A stretch of DNA of 64,000 nucleotides from contig NZ_CP088261.1 in assembly GCF_021117345.1 (NCBI RefSeq), forward strand, positions 1,798,001 through 1,862,000, in the 5' to 3' direction. Each line of letters starts with the position of its first letter. Position 1 is the first letter of the stretch. Made by a program: the position numbers and the translations under genes. The notes beneath the pieces are model-generated. The model had not been told where the DNA came from. It did no database searches and worked only from the letters and a program-made list of their open reading frames with translations. The stretch comes from Microbacterium sp. cx-55 (GTDB lineage Bacteria; Actinomycetota; Actinomycetes; Actinomycetales; Microbacteriaceae). Below, in pieces: positions 24,820-33,209 of this stretch.

Positions 24820-27363
24820 GTGCCTGGAGAGAACCTCACCCGCATCGAGGCGCAAGAGCGCCGCGCTGTCGTCGATACGCAGTCCTACCAGGTCGTCCTC
24901 GACCTGACGACAGGTCCGGAGGTCTTCCGGTCCACCACCACCGTGCGCTTCACGGCGACCGAGGGCGCATCGACCTTCATCGACCTGATCGCGCGCGAGG
25001 TTCACGCGATCACCCTGAACGGCAGCGACGTGGACGTCGCCGCCTTCGCCGACTCGCGTGTCGCACTCGACGGTCTGGCTGCCGAGAACGTCCTCGTCGT
25101 CGACGCCGACTGCCTGTACACCAACACGGGCGAGGGACTGCATCGCTTCGTCGACCCGGTGGACGGCGAGGTCTACCTCTACTCGCAGTTCGAGGTACCC
25201 GATTCGCGCCGCGTCTTCGCGGTGTTCGAGCAGCCCGACCTCAAGGCGGAGTTCCAGTTCACGATCACCGCGCCCGACGCGTGGAAGGTCGTCTCGAACT
25301 CCCCCACCCCCGACCCCGTGCCCGCCGGCGAGGGCGTCGCGACGTGGACCTTCGAGCCGACCCCGCGCGTCTCGTCGTACATCACCGCCCTCGTGGCAGG
25401 GCCCTACGAGTCCACGTTCTCCGAACTCACCAGCGCCTCGGGCCGGGTCATCCCGCTCGGCGTGTACGCACGCAAGAGCCTGTGGCAGCACCTCGACGCC
25501 GACTACGTGTTCGAGAAGACCCGGCAGGGCTTCGCGTACTACGAAGAGAAGTTCGGGGTGCCGTACCCGTTCGCGAAGTACGACCAGCTCTTCGTGCCCG
25601 AGTTCAACGCCGGCGCGATGGAGAACGCGGGCGCGGTGACCTTCACGGAGACCTATGTGTTCCGCAGCAAGGTGACGGATGCGGTCAAGGAGCGCCGCGT
25701 CGTCACGATCCTGCACGAGCTGGCGCACATGTGGTTCGGTGACCTGGTCACCATGAAGTGGTGGGACGGCCTGTGGCTCAACGAGTCCTTCGCGGAATGG
25801 GCGTCCACCATCGCCACCGCCGAGGCGACGGAGTGGACCGAGGCGTGGACCACGTTCAACGCGATGGAGAAGAGCTGGGCCTACCGCCAGGACCAGTTGC
25901 CCTCGACCCATCCGGTCGTCGCCGAGATCAACGACCTCGAAGACGTTCAGGTGAACTTCGACGGCATCACCTACGCCAAGGGCGGCTCGGTGCTCAAGCA
26001 GCTCGCCGCGTGGGTGGGCATCGAAGAATTCTTCGCGGGCGTCTCCGCCTACTTCCAGAAGCACTCGTGGGGCAACACCGAGCTCGGCGACCTGCTCGTC
26101 GAGCTCGAACAGACCAGCGGTCGCGAGCTGACCGAGTGGTCGAAGAAGTGGCTCGAGACCGCGGGCGTGAACACGCTGACGCCCGCCGTGGAGGAGTCCG
26201 TCGACGGCACGATCACGCGGTTCTCGATCATCCAGACCGCGCCCGCCGACTACCCCACGATCCGTCCCCACCGCCTCGGCGTCGGGTTCTACGACCTGCA
26301 GGGTGACCGGCTCGTGCGCGTGCACAACCTCGAGCTCGATGTCGACGGTGACCGTACCGATGTCGCGGAGCTCATCGGGCACCGTCGTCCCGACCTCATC
26401 CTTCTGAACGACGATGATCTGGCCTACGCCAAGATCCGCCTGGACGACCGGTCGCTCGAGACCGCGGTCGCCCACCTCGCCAAGATCGAGGACCCGCTGG
26501 CGCGGTCGCTCGTGTGGGGAGCGGCGTGGGATCAGACACGCGACGCCGAGTCGTCCGCATCCGCGTACATCGATCTCGTGCTGGGCAACATCGGTTCGGA
26601 GACCGAGTCGACGACGGTTCGGACCACACTCGGACAGCTGCAGCTCGCCGCGAACTCGTACGTTGCTCCCGAACTGCGCACGCAGAGCCGCATCACGGTC
26701 GCAGACCGCCTGTGGGCGCTCGCGCAAGACGCCACGGCCGGCAGCGACAGCCAGTTGCAGTTCGTGACGGCGTTCGCCTCCGCTGCGGCGACCCCGGAGC
26801 AGGTCGAGATCGTGCGAGCCCTCCGCTCGGGCGAGATCGTGCTCGAGGGGCTCGAGATCGACGCAGACCTGTCGTGGGCGCTGCTCGTCTCGCTCGCCGC
26901 CGGCGGCGTCGTCACCGCGGGCGACATCGACGAAGCCCTCGCCGCAGACAACACCGCCAAGGGCGGGGAGTTCGCCGCGCAGGCGAAGGCCGCGCTCCCG
27001 AGTGCCGACGCGAAGCAGGCGGCGTGGCGCTCGCTCGTGGAGAACACGGATCTGCCGAACACCGTCGTCCGCTCCACCGCTGCGGGCTTCGTGCACCCGG
27101 CCACGGTCAAGTACCTCGAGCCGTTCGTCGCCTCGTACTTCGACATGCTGCTGCCGATCTGGGCGGACCGGTCGTACCAGATCGCGAGCTACCTGATCGT
27201 CGGACTGTACCCGGCCCCGCTGGCGAACATCGCGCTGCGCGATGCGACGCGGTCGTGGCTCACGTCGAACTCCGACGCGCCGGCCGCACTTCGCCGCCTG
27301 GTCGCGGAGAACCTCGCCGGCGTCGAGCGCGCCCTCGCGGTGCAGGAGCGCGACGCGCAGTAG
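24820..27363 (+). CDS. pepN: Aminopeptidase N (M1 family)
   Basis: Cytoplasmic zinc aminopeptidase of 847 residues. It shows the exopeptidase motif GAMEN at 265-269 and the zinc motif HELAH at 299-303, with the third ligand Glu in LWLNESFAEW. The C-terminal half is the ERAP1-like helical domain. The GTG at 24820 is chosen because GGGAG lies 8 nt upstream and homology starts at once (ENLTRIEAQER). It is divergent from hemH across a 190-bp gap. A hairpin terminator follows. Confidence 0.95.
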   Translation: MPGENLTRIEAQERRAVVDTQSYQVVLDLTTGPEVFRSTTTVRFTATEGASTFIDLIAREVHAITLNGSDVDVAAFADSRVALDGLAAENVLVVDADCLYTNTGEGLHRFVDPVDGEVYLYSQFEVPDSRRVFAVFEQPDLKAEFQFTITAPDAWKVVSNSPTPDPVPAGEGVATWTFEPTPRVSSYITALVAGPYESTFSELTSASGRVIPLGVYARKSLWQHLDADYVFEKTRQGFAYYEEKFGVPYPFAKYDQLFVPEFNAGAMENAGAVTFTETYVFRSKVTDAVKERRVVTILHELAHMWFGDLVTMKWWDGLWLNESFAEWASTIATAEATEWTEAWTTFNAMEKSWAYRQDQLPSTHPVVAEINDLEDVQVNFDGITYAKGGSVLKQLAAWVGIEEFFAGVSAYFQKHSWGNTELGDLLVELEQTSGRELTEWSKKWLETAGVNTLTPAVEESVDGTITRFSIIQTAPADYPTIRPHRLGVGFYDLQGDRLVRVHNLELDVDGDRTDVAELIGHRRPDLILLNDDDLAYAKIRLDDRSLETAVAHLAKIEDPLARSLVWGAAWDQTRDAESSASAYIDLVLGNIGSETESTTVRTTLGQLQLAANSYVAPELRTQSRITVADRLWALAQDATAGSDSQLQFVTAFASAAATPEQVEIVRALRSGEIVLEGLEIDADLSWALLVSLAAGGVVTAGDIDEALAADNTAKGGEFAAQAKAALPSADAKQAAWRSLVENTDLPNTVVRSTAAGFVHPATVKYLEPFVASYFDMLLPIWADRSYQIASYLIVGLYPAPLANIALRDATRSWLTSNSDAPAALRRLVAENLAGVERALAVQERDAQ

Positions 27364-27377
27364 TCGTCAGGCCGCAC

Positions 27378-27412
27378 CGGATGCCCCGTTCCCTCGCGGA
27401 GCGGGGCATCCG
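27378..27412 (+). terminator. Terminator after pepN
   Basis: A perfect 11-bp inverted repeat, CGGATGCCCCG at 27378-27388 with its complement at 27402-27412, lies 14 bp after the pepN stop. The downstream T content is only moderate (TCGTCTCCTCC), so efficiency is uncertain. Confidence 0.65.
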
Positions 27413-27500
27413 TCGTCTCCTCCTCGGGGATGACACGGCGCGGCGGATCCGCTACTTCCGGCGGAGGCACGGACGAGGCACGCGCCGTAGCGTGGGATGC

Positions 27501-28412
27501 ATGATCGTTGCAGAGAACCTCAGCAAGGACTTCGGCGCAAAGCATGCCGTCTCCGACGTCACCTTCACGGTGCACCCCGGCCGGGTGACCGGCTTCCTCG
27601 GCCCGAACGGTGCCGGAAAGTCCACGACGATGCGCATGATCGTCGGCCTCGACAACCCGACGCGGGGACGCGTCACGGTCGACGGCCGCGACTATCGGCA
27701 GATGCGTTCGCCGCTCACGGAGGTGGGCGTGCTCCTCGATGCGAAAGCCGTGCACACCGGCCGATCGGCGCGGAACCACCTGCGTGCGCTGGCGGCGACG
27801 CACGGCATCCCCGTGTCGCGGGTCGACGAGGTCATCGCCCTCACCGGGCTCGAGTCCGTCGCCCGCAAGCGTGCCGGCGGGTTCTCGCTCGGGATGGGGC
27901 AGCGCCTCGGAATAGCCGCAGCGCTCCTCGGCGATCCGCGAACGCTGATCCTCGATGAGCCCGTGAACGGTCTCGACCCCGAGGGTGTGCGCTGGGTGCG
28001 GGAGTTCGTGCGGTATCTCGCCGCCGAGGGACGCACCGTGCTGCTTTCCAGCCATCTCATGAGCGAGATGGCGATCACCGCCGATCACATCATCGTGCTC
28101 GGGCGCGGGAAGGTCCTCGCGGACGCCCCCGTCGGCGACCTCGTGCGCGATTGGACGAGATCCGCCGTGCGCGTGCGTACCCCTCGCCTCGACGAGCTGG
28201 CCGCTGCGCTGAGCAGCGACGACATCGATATCACCCGGATCGACCCGGGCCTCGCCGACGTGACAGGAGTGAGCGCCGAGCAGATCGGCGACACCGCCGC
28301 ACGGCTCGGCCTGCCGATCCACGAGCTGACCCCCCAGTCCGGTTCTCTCGAGGAGGCCTACCTCGCCCTGACCGGCGAAGCGGTCGAGTACAAGTCCAAG
28401 GAGCTGTCATGA
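27501..28412 (+). CDS. ABC transporter ATP-binding protein
   Basis: A 303-residue ATPase of an ABC-2 type exporter. Walker A is GPNGAGKS at about residues 35-42, the signature is FSLGMGQRLGIAAAL and Walker B is TLILDEPVNGLD. The signature has a degenerate SLGMGQ form, as in antibiotic and lantibiotic self-protection exporters. The ATG at 27501 starts the homology. Its stop overlaps the permease start (ATGA), so the pair forms one exporter. The substrate is unknown. Confidence 0.93.
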   Translation: MIVAENLSKDFGAKHAVSDVTFTVHPGRVTGFLGPNGAGKSTTMRMIVGLDNPTRGRVTVDGRDYRQMRSPLTEVGVLLDAKAVHTGRSARNHLRALAATHGIPVSRVDEVIALTGLESVARKRAGGFSLGMGQRLGIAAALLGDPRTLILDEPVNGLDPEGVRWVREFVRYLAAEGRTVLLSSHLMSEMAITADHIIVLGRGKVLADAPVGDLVRDWTRSAVRVRTPRLDELAAALSSDDIDITRIDPGLADVTGVSAEQIGDTAARLGLPIHELTPQSGSLEEAYLALTGEAVEYKSKELS

Positions 28413-29236
28413 CCACCGCCACCACACCGCAGACTGGCGTCGCCGAGTCCCCTTATCGTCTGAGCTTCCTCCGCGTCGTGCGGAGCGAACTGATCAAGCT
28501 CGTCACTCTTCGCTCGCCCTGGTGGTCGATCGGAATCGTCGCCGTGCTCTCGGTCGGGATGTCGCTGCTGATCGCCTTCGCGCTCACCGGGTTCCCCGGA
28601 GCCCCGGCCGGAAATGCGGAGCTGGCTCTGCAGGTCGTTCTGGCACCGACGAGCTTCACCGTGCTCCTGGCGGTCATCATCGGCAGCATCCAGGTGACCG
28701 GCGAGTATTCGACCGGCATGATGCGCTCGACGCTCACCGCCGCACCGGGCCGGATCGGCTCGCTACTGGCCAAAGCGACGGTCATCGCGGCGTTCGTCTT
28801 CGTGTCGACCCTGGCGATCTTCCTGATCGCGGCGGTCGCCACCGCTCCGATCGTCGCCGGCGCCGGCGCGGGTATCGACGTCGCCGACGTCGGCTCGTGG
28901 CTGCCGCGGTTTGCTGCGGGTGCCTTCATGCTGGCGGTCATCTCCGTCATCGGCGTCGCTGCGGGCTACATCCTGCGGAACGGTCCGGGGGCGATCGCGA
29001 TGGGAGTCGGGATCGTCTTCGTCCTCCCGCTCCTGCCGGCCTTCTTCCCCGCATCGCCCGGCTGGGAGTGGATCCAGGATGTCGCGAAGTACCTACCGAC
29101 GTCCGCCGGCCAGGCGCTGATGTCCGCGGGCGGTAACGGTGCGCTCGAGCCCTGGGCCGCAGCGCTCACCCTCCTCGCATGGGCGGTCGTCGGCCTCGGG
29201 CTCGGCGGAGTGATTCTGCGCAGCCGCGACGCGTAG
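28409..29236 (+). CDS. ABC-2 type permease
   Basis: A 275-residue membrane protein with about six hydrophobic helices (for example WWSIGIVAVLSVGMSLLIAF and VIAAFVFVSTLAIFLIAAV). The segment SIQVTGEYSTGMMRSTLTAAPGR is typical of ABC-2 permeases. It is the membrane partner of the ATPase encoded just upstream and translationally coupled to it. No regulator gene is adjacent, and the exported substrate is unknown. Confidence 0.9.
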   Translation: MTTATTPQTGVAESPYRLSFLRVVRSELIKLVTLRSPWWSIGIVAVLSVGMSLLIAFALTGFPGAPAGNAELALQVVLAPTSFTVLLAVIIGSIQVTGEYSTGMMRSTLTAAPGRIGSLLAKATVIAAFVFVSTLAIFLIAAVATAPIVAGAGAGIDVADVGSWLPRFAAGAFMLAVISVIGVAAGYILRNGPGAIAMGVGIVFVLPLLPAFFPASPGWEWIQDVAKYLPTSAGQALMSAGGNGALEPWAAALTLLAWAVVGLGLGGVILRSRDA

Positions 29237-29242
29237 GCCCCG

Positions 29243-29277
29243 CGGGGCCGCCGTGCATCACCGGCACGACGGCCCCG
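29243..29277. terminator. Hairpin between convergent genes
   Basis: A 14-bp GC-rich inverted repeat with one mismatch (29243-29256 with 29264-29277) lies between the permease stop and the stop of the convergent SDR gene. It could stop transcription from either side. No T-run is present. Confidence 0.55.
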
Positions 29278-29285
29278 CCCCGTCT

Positions 29286-30005
29286 TCAGCGTCCGCCGTC
29301 CGCGGCAAAAAGTTCGGGGTACAGCGCTTCGATGGGCGCGGCGAGGCCGGCCTTCACCTGTGCGCTGAGGGCATCCGCGACGACCTCGAACTCGTCGTTC
29401 TCGACGGCGTCCAGCACGGCTGTCACCAGGTCGACGGGCGCCATCTTCGCGTCGTCGGTGTGCGCCGCCATCGCCGTGTCGACGTACCCCATGTGCACAC
29501 CGGTCACGTGGATGCCGAGCGGAGCGAGCTCCAGGCGAAGCGAATTCGTCGCCGACCAGATGGCGGCTTTCGACGCACTGTAGATGCCTGCACCGGCATA
29601 CCAGCTCGCGACCGAATGGATGTCGATGAGCACCGCGTTGTTCGCCGACGCGAGGAGGGGCGTGAAGGCGCGCGCCATCAGAACGGGCGCGAAGAAGTTG
29701 ATCTCCATGTTCTGACGCAGCTGATCCTCGGTGATGTCGAGCAGACTCGCGGTGGGCGGAAGTCCTCCGGCGTTGTTGATGACCACCGAGACGTCGCTGG
29801 CCGCAGCGACCGCCGCCGCGATCGATTCGGCGTCGGTGACGTCGAGCGGGAGCGGCACGACGCGCGGATCATCCCACTGTCGAGGTGTGCGCGCCGACGC
29901 GTACACCTTGGCGGCGCCGCGAGCGAGCGCGGCATCGACGAACTGCGTGCCGATGCCCCCGTTCGCTCCGGTGACGAGGACAACGGCGTTGAGGAGAGAG
30001 GGCAT
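29286..30005 (-). CDS. SDR family oxidoreductase
   Basis: A 239-residue short-chain dehydrogenase/reductase. The dinucleotide-binding motif VTGANGGIG is at about residues 11-19, NNAG in the middle, and the catalytic Ser...YxxxK as HSVASWYAGAGIYSASK. It lacks membrane segments. The cofactor is probably NADP(H) or NAD(H), and the substrate is unknown. The ATG at 30005 starts the homology. It lies 75 bp downstream of a second SDR gene and may share its TetR-controlled promoter. Confidence 0.92.
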   Translation of the reverse strand: MPSLLNAVVLVTGANGGIGTQFVDAALARGAAKVYASARTPRQWDDPRVVPLPLDVTDAESIAAAVAAASDVSVVINNAGGLPPTASLLDITEDQLRQNMEINFFAPVLMARAFTPLLASANNAVLIDIHSVASWYAGAGIYSASKAAIWSATNSLRLELAPLGIHVTGVHMGYVDTAMAAHTDDAKMAPVDLVTAVLDAVENDEFEVVADALSAQVKAGLAAPIEALYPELFAADGGR

Positions 30006-30080
30006 GAGGTTCTGCTTTCTACGGAGAGGGATGGGGGTGACCGGCGGCAAGGCAACATCCTCGGCGTCTGCCGCCGGAGG

Positions 30081-30947
30081 TCAGCGGGACCTCGGGAAAA
30101 GCGGACGCAGCGCCGCGGCGAGCACGCGATCGAGAAGACGATCGGGCAGGATGCGGGCGAGACGGGTGAGGAGCGCGGCGTCACGGCCGATCGTGTAGCG
30201 GGTTCTGGGGCGGGAGACCGTCGCGGCGGTAGCGATGGTCTCGGCGGCATGGGAGGCATCCACACCATCACGCAGGAACCCCTCGGACTGGGCGAGGATC
30301 GCCTGCATCAGGCCGCCGTAGCGTCGTTCTTGTTCGTCGGTCATGTCGGCGGCGACCTTCTTCAGCGTGATTCCGCCGCGCCCCACCATCTCGGTGCGCA
30401 CAGCGCCGGGTTCGACGATGACCACCGTCACTCCGTGGGGGGCGAGTTCGCGGCGAAGAGCGTCGCTGACGCCTTCGAGCGCATACTTCGATCCCGAGTA
30501 GGCACCGTAGGTGGGCTGCGCCAGGCGGCCGCCGAGCGAGCTGATCATCACGACCCGACCGTGGCTTTTCAAGAGAGCCGGGATCATCGCCTTCGTGACC
30601 TCGATGTGTCCGAAGAAGTTGACGTCGAACTGCCGGCGCCACTCCTGCATCGGAAGCACCTCGACGGGAGCATTCACCGCGATACCGGCGTTGTTGACGA
30701 CCGCGCGGAGCGGGCGTCCGTCGGTGTCGATGAGGGCGGCCAGATCCGCGATCTGCTCGGGTTCGGTGACGTCGAGGATGACTGGACGGATGCGCGACGA
30801 CTCCAGGCTCCGACCATCGATCTCTCGCCGGACGCCGGCCAGGACGTAATAGCCCCGCGCGGCGAGTTCGCGGGCCGTGGCGGCGCCCATCCCCGTCGAC
30901 GCGCCCGTGACGAGGATGAGTTCGGACTTTTCAGGTGACGTTGTCAT
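30081..30947 (-). CDS. SDR family oxidoreductase, TetR-linked
   Basis: A 288-residue short-chain dehydrogenase. Motifs: VTGASTGMG near residue 14, NNAG, and the catalytic SSLGGRLAQPTYGAYSGSK. The C-terminal extension of about 50 residues is basic. It resembles the SDRs that act on retinol- or steroid-like substrates, but the substrate is not predictable. It is divergent from a TetR regulator, and its first codons (M-T-T-S-P-E) are read from inside one copy of the shared 17-bp operator, so repression could block both transcription and initiation. Confidence 0.92.
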   Translation of the reverse strand: MTTSPEKSELILVTGASTGMGAATARELAARGYYVLAGVRREIDGRSLESSRIRPVILDVTEPEQIADLAALIDTDGRPLRAVVNNAGIAVNAPVEVLPMQEWRRQFDVNFFGHIEVTKAMIPALLKSHGRVVMISSLGGRLAQPTYGAYSGSKYALEGVSDALRRELAPHGVTVVIVEPGAVRTEMVGRGGITLKKVAADMTDEQERRYGGLMQAILAQSEGFLRDGVDASHAAETIATAATVSRPRTRYTIGRDAALLTRLARILPDRLLDRVLAAALRPLFPRSR

Positions 30948-30980
30948 CTCAGAACCGTATCACTTCAGGTGACGTTGTCA
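30930..30980. promoter_or_regulatory. Twin TetR operators between SDR and TetR genes
   Basis: The 17-mer TTCAGGTGACGTTGTCA occurs twice with no mismatch, at 30930-30946 and 30964-30980, 34 bp apart in the same orientation. Its core, TGAC-GTT-GTCA, is palindromic, as expected for a TetR dimer site. The first copy covers the SDR start codon. On the minus strand the second copy provides TTGACA, a -35 box, with TACGGT 16 nt on as a possible -10. TAGGAT at 30984-30989 may be the -10 for the TetR gene. Binding by this TetR is inferred from position. Confidence 0.75.
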
Positions 30981-30996
30981 ACTGTAGGATGGGAGT

Positions 30997-31572
30997 ATGG
31001 TCAGTCGTCTCGAATCGGCCGCGTCCACGCGCCGATCCCTCCTCGATGCCGCCCGTGAGCTCCTCAATGAGGGCGGTCTCCCGAAAGTGACCCTCCGAGA
31101 GGTCGGAGCGCGCGCCCAGGTGTCGCGCGGCGCGCCATACCGGCATTTCGCCGACAAGGAGAGCCTGCTCGCCGCCGTGGGCGCGGAGAGCTGGGATCGG
31201 ATCGCCGCGCAGCTGAGTCGACTGCCGCGCAGCGCGTCGGATGACGGGACCGCCGTGCTGCGTGCTGCGCTGGAGACGCTCACCACGGTCGCGCGCGACG
31301 AACCCGAGGTCTATCGAATGATGTTCACGCTGCCGGCACAGAACCCGGAGATCGCCATCGACGCCGCCGGGCGCGCACAGGCGGAGTTCCTCCGAATCGT
31401 CGGCGGTGTCGTGGGCGCCGAACAGGCCCATCTCTACGGCGCCCTTCTGCTCACCAGCGCGCACGGCATCGCAAGTATGGGCGCCAGCGGTCACCTTTCG
31501 CCGCAGATGTGGCGCACGACGCCCGACGACGTGATCTCCGCGCTGGTCGTTCTCATCGCGCACCGGCGTTGA
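30997..31572 (+). CDS. TetR/AcrR family repressor
   Basis: A 191-residue regulator with an N-terminal helix-turn-helix: LLDAARELLNEGGLPKVTLREV and AQVSRGAPYRHFADKESLL at residues 17-61. The C-terminal domain resembles the TetR_C_33/WHG group (VARDEPEVYRMMFTLP). The ligand is unknown. It is divergent from the SDR gene and separated from it by 49 bp carrying duplicated palindromic sites, so it most likely represses both itself and the SDR pair. Confidence 0.92.
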   Translation: MVSRLESAASTRRSLLDAARELLNEGGLPKVTLREVGARAQVSRGAPYRHFADKESLLAAVGAESWDRIAAQLSRLPRSASDDGTAVLRAALETLTTVARDEPEVYRMMFTLPAQNPEIAIDAAGRAQAEFLRIVGGVVGAEQAHLYGALLLTSAHGIASMGASGHLSPQMWRTTPDDVISALVVLIAHRR

Positions 31573-31657
31573 GTCGTCCGTCGGAACGTATCTCGGCGGG
31601 GAGTATTTCCTTCCCGCACCCAGGGAGGGCATCGGGGCGCTCGGTAACATCGAGACA

Positions 31658-32743
31658 ATGGATATCGACATCACGGCCCCGGAGACCTGGGCAGCCATCG
31701 GTGGATTCTTCGCAGGCATCGGGTTCACACTCCTGCAAATCCTGCTGATCATCGCCGTCGCCCTCGTCATCGGCCTGATCCTGAAAGCGGTGATCCATCG
31801 GGTCGTCGAGCGAATCGTCTCCGGAGCGAAGACGAAGGCCCGCGTCGACGACACGCAAGCTCTCGACCGCTCGCCTCTCGCCGCCGTCCGCCTCGTGCAG
31901 CGCACGCGGACGCTCGGGTCGATCCTCCAGAACATCGCCGGGGTGACCGTCGTCATCGTCGCCGTCATCCTCATCGTGAATGTCGTCGCACCCGACATCC
32001 TCAGTTCCTTCGCCCTGCTGACCGCGGCGATCGGCGCGGGGCTCGGCTTCGGCGCCCAGAACATTGTGAAGGACGTGCTGAACGGCATCTTCATCGTGGC
32101 CGAAGACCAGGTCGGCATCGGCGACGTCGTCGACCTGGGGCTTGCGACCGGTGTCGTCGAATACGTGAGCGTCCGCGTGACGCACGTCCGCGACGTGAAC
32201 GGCACGCTCTGGTACGTCCGCAACGGTGAGATCACCCGGATCGGGAACATGTCCCAGGGGTGGTCGCGCGTGATCATCGACCTCGCCGTGCCGGCCGACG
32301 CCGACCTCGACGCGGTCGAGAAAGCCATGCTCGACGCCGCCCGCGGCCTCGCCAAGGATCCGAAGTGGCGTACCCGCGTCATCGAGCAGCCGGAGATCTG
32401 GGGCCTCGAATCGGTGTCGGGCGATGCCCTCGTCATCCGCCTCGTGCAGAAGACCCGGTCGAACGCAAAGGACGACGTCGCACGCGAACTGCGCGTGCGG
32501 CTCAAGCGCGCGATGGATGCGATGGACGTGCGCCTCCCGCAGCTGAACTCCATCACCTTGACCGGTTTCGAGGGGGCCCAGAGCGTGCGCGGCGCGAATC
32601 CCCCGCGTACCCGGCCGACTCCGATCGCCGCACCGGTACGGCCCGTCTGGAAGCCGAAGCGCACCGGGCGCGGCGCCGCGGCGAAAGATGACAACGGGTC
32701 GACGCCTCCGGAGGCCTCTCCCGGCAAGGAGACGGACGCATGA
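31658..32743 (+). CDS. MscS-family mechanosensitive channel
   Basis: A 361-residue membrane protein. The first helix is at about residues 13-45, with two more around 90-135. The pore-helix signature LGFGAQNIVKDVLNGIFI is present, followed by the beta domain (EDQVGIGDVVDL) and a C-terminal alpha/beta region. It would open under membrane tension to release solutes. The last 60 residues are a Pro/Arg/Lys-rich tail not found in E. coli MscS. It overlaps the downstream globin gene by 4 bp. Confidence 0.93.
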   Translation: MDIDITAPETWAAIGGFFAGIGFTLLQILLIIAVALVIGLILKAVIHRVVERIVSGAKTKARVDDTQALDRSPLAAVRLVQRTRTLGSILQNIAGVTVVIVAVILIVNVVAPDILSSFALLTAAIGAGLGFGAQNIVKDVLNGIFIVAEDQVGIGDVVDLGLATGVVEYVSVRVTHVRDVNGTLWYVRNGEITRIGNMSQGWSRVIIDLAVPADADLDAVEKAMLDAARGLAKDPKWRTRVIEQPEIWGLESVSGDALVIRLVQKTRSNAKDDVARELRVRLKRAMDAMDVRLPQLNSITLTGFEGAQSVRGANPPRTRPTPIAAPVRPVWKPKRTGRGAAAKDDNGSTPPEASPGKETDA

Positions 32744-33207
32744 CCGATACCCCGATCAGCTTCTACGACCAGGTCGGCGGCCGCGCGTTCTTCGAGCGAT
32801 TCGTCGACGTGTTCTACGAGGGGGTCGCCGACGATCCCGTGCTGCGCCCGATGTACCCGGATGCGGACCTCGGCCCGGCCCGTGAGCGGATGCTGCTCTT
32901 CCTCGAGCAGTACTGGGGCGGTCCCACGACCTACAGCGACGAACGGGGCCATCCGCGCCTCCGCCTGCGGCACGCCGGGTTCCACGTGAATCCCGACGCC
33001 CGCGACCGCTGGCTCGCGCACATGAGACGCGCGGTGGACGCCGTCGCTCTCCCCCCGATCCTCGAGGCGACGCTCTGGGACTACCTCACGCGCGCGGCGC
33101 ATGCGATGGTGAATACCTTCGAGCCGAGCGGAATCGGTCCCTCGACGGGCGGTCGCCCGGAGCACGGGATCGCCGCCCCGACCGGAAACGAGCTCACGAA
33201 GGAGTAG
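32740..33207 (+). CDS. glbO: Truncated haemoglobin, group II (GlbO-like)
   Basis: A 155-residue haem protein. Family features: FYDQVGGRAFFERFVDVFYEGV over helices A-B, MYPD at the CD corner, the proximal His in RLRHAGFHV and the group II Trp in RDRWLAHM. The role is probably oxygen or NO handling. The C-terminal 25 residues after the globin fold are extra and disordered-looking. ATGA overlap with the upstream channel gene and a 2-bp gap to the next gene indicate one operon. Confidence 0.92.
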   Translation: MTDTPISFYDQVGGRAFFERFVDVFYEGVADDPVLRPMYPDADLGPARERMLLFLEQYWGGPTTYSDERGHPRLRLRHAGFHVNPDARDRWLAHMRRAVDAVALPPILEATLWDYLTRAAHAMVNTFEPSGIGPSTGGRPEHGIAAPTGNELTKE

Positions 33208-33209
33208 CC

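Noticed and set aside
24646..27096. Upstream extension of hemH across the pepN region
   Set aside because: It is an open frame in the shadow of pepN; ferrochelatase homology starts near 24600.
27501..29236. Antibiotic resistance or bacteriocin immunity exporter
   Set aside because: The ATPase resembles such exporters, but there is no biosynthetic or sensor gene nearby, so I keep the call generic.
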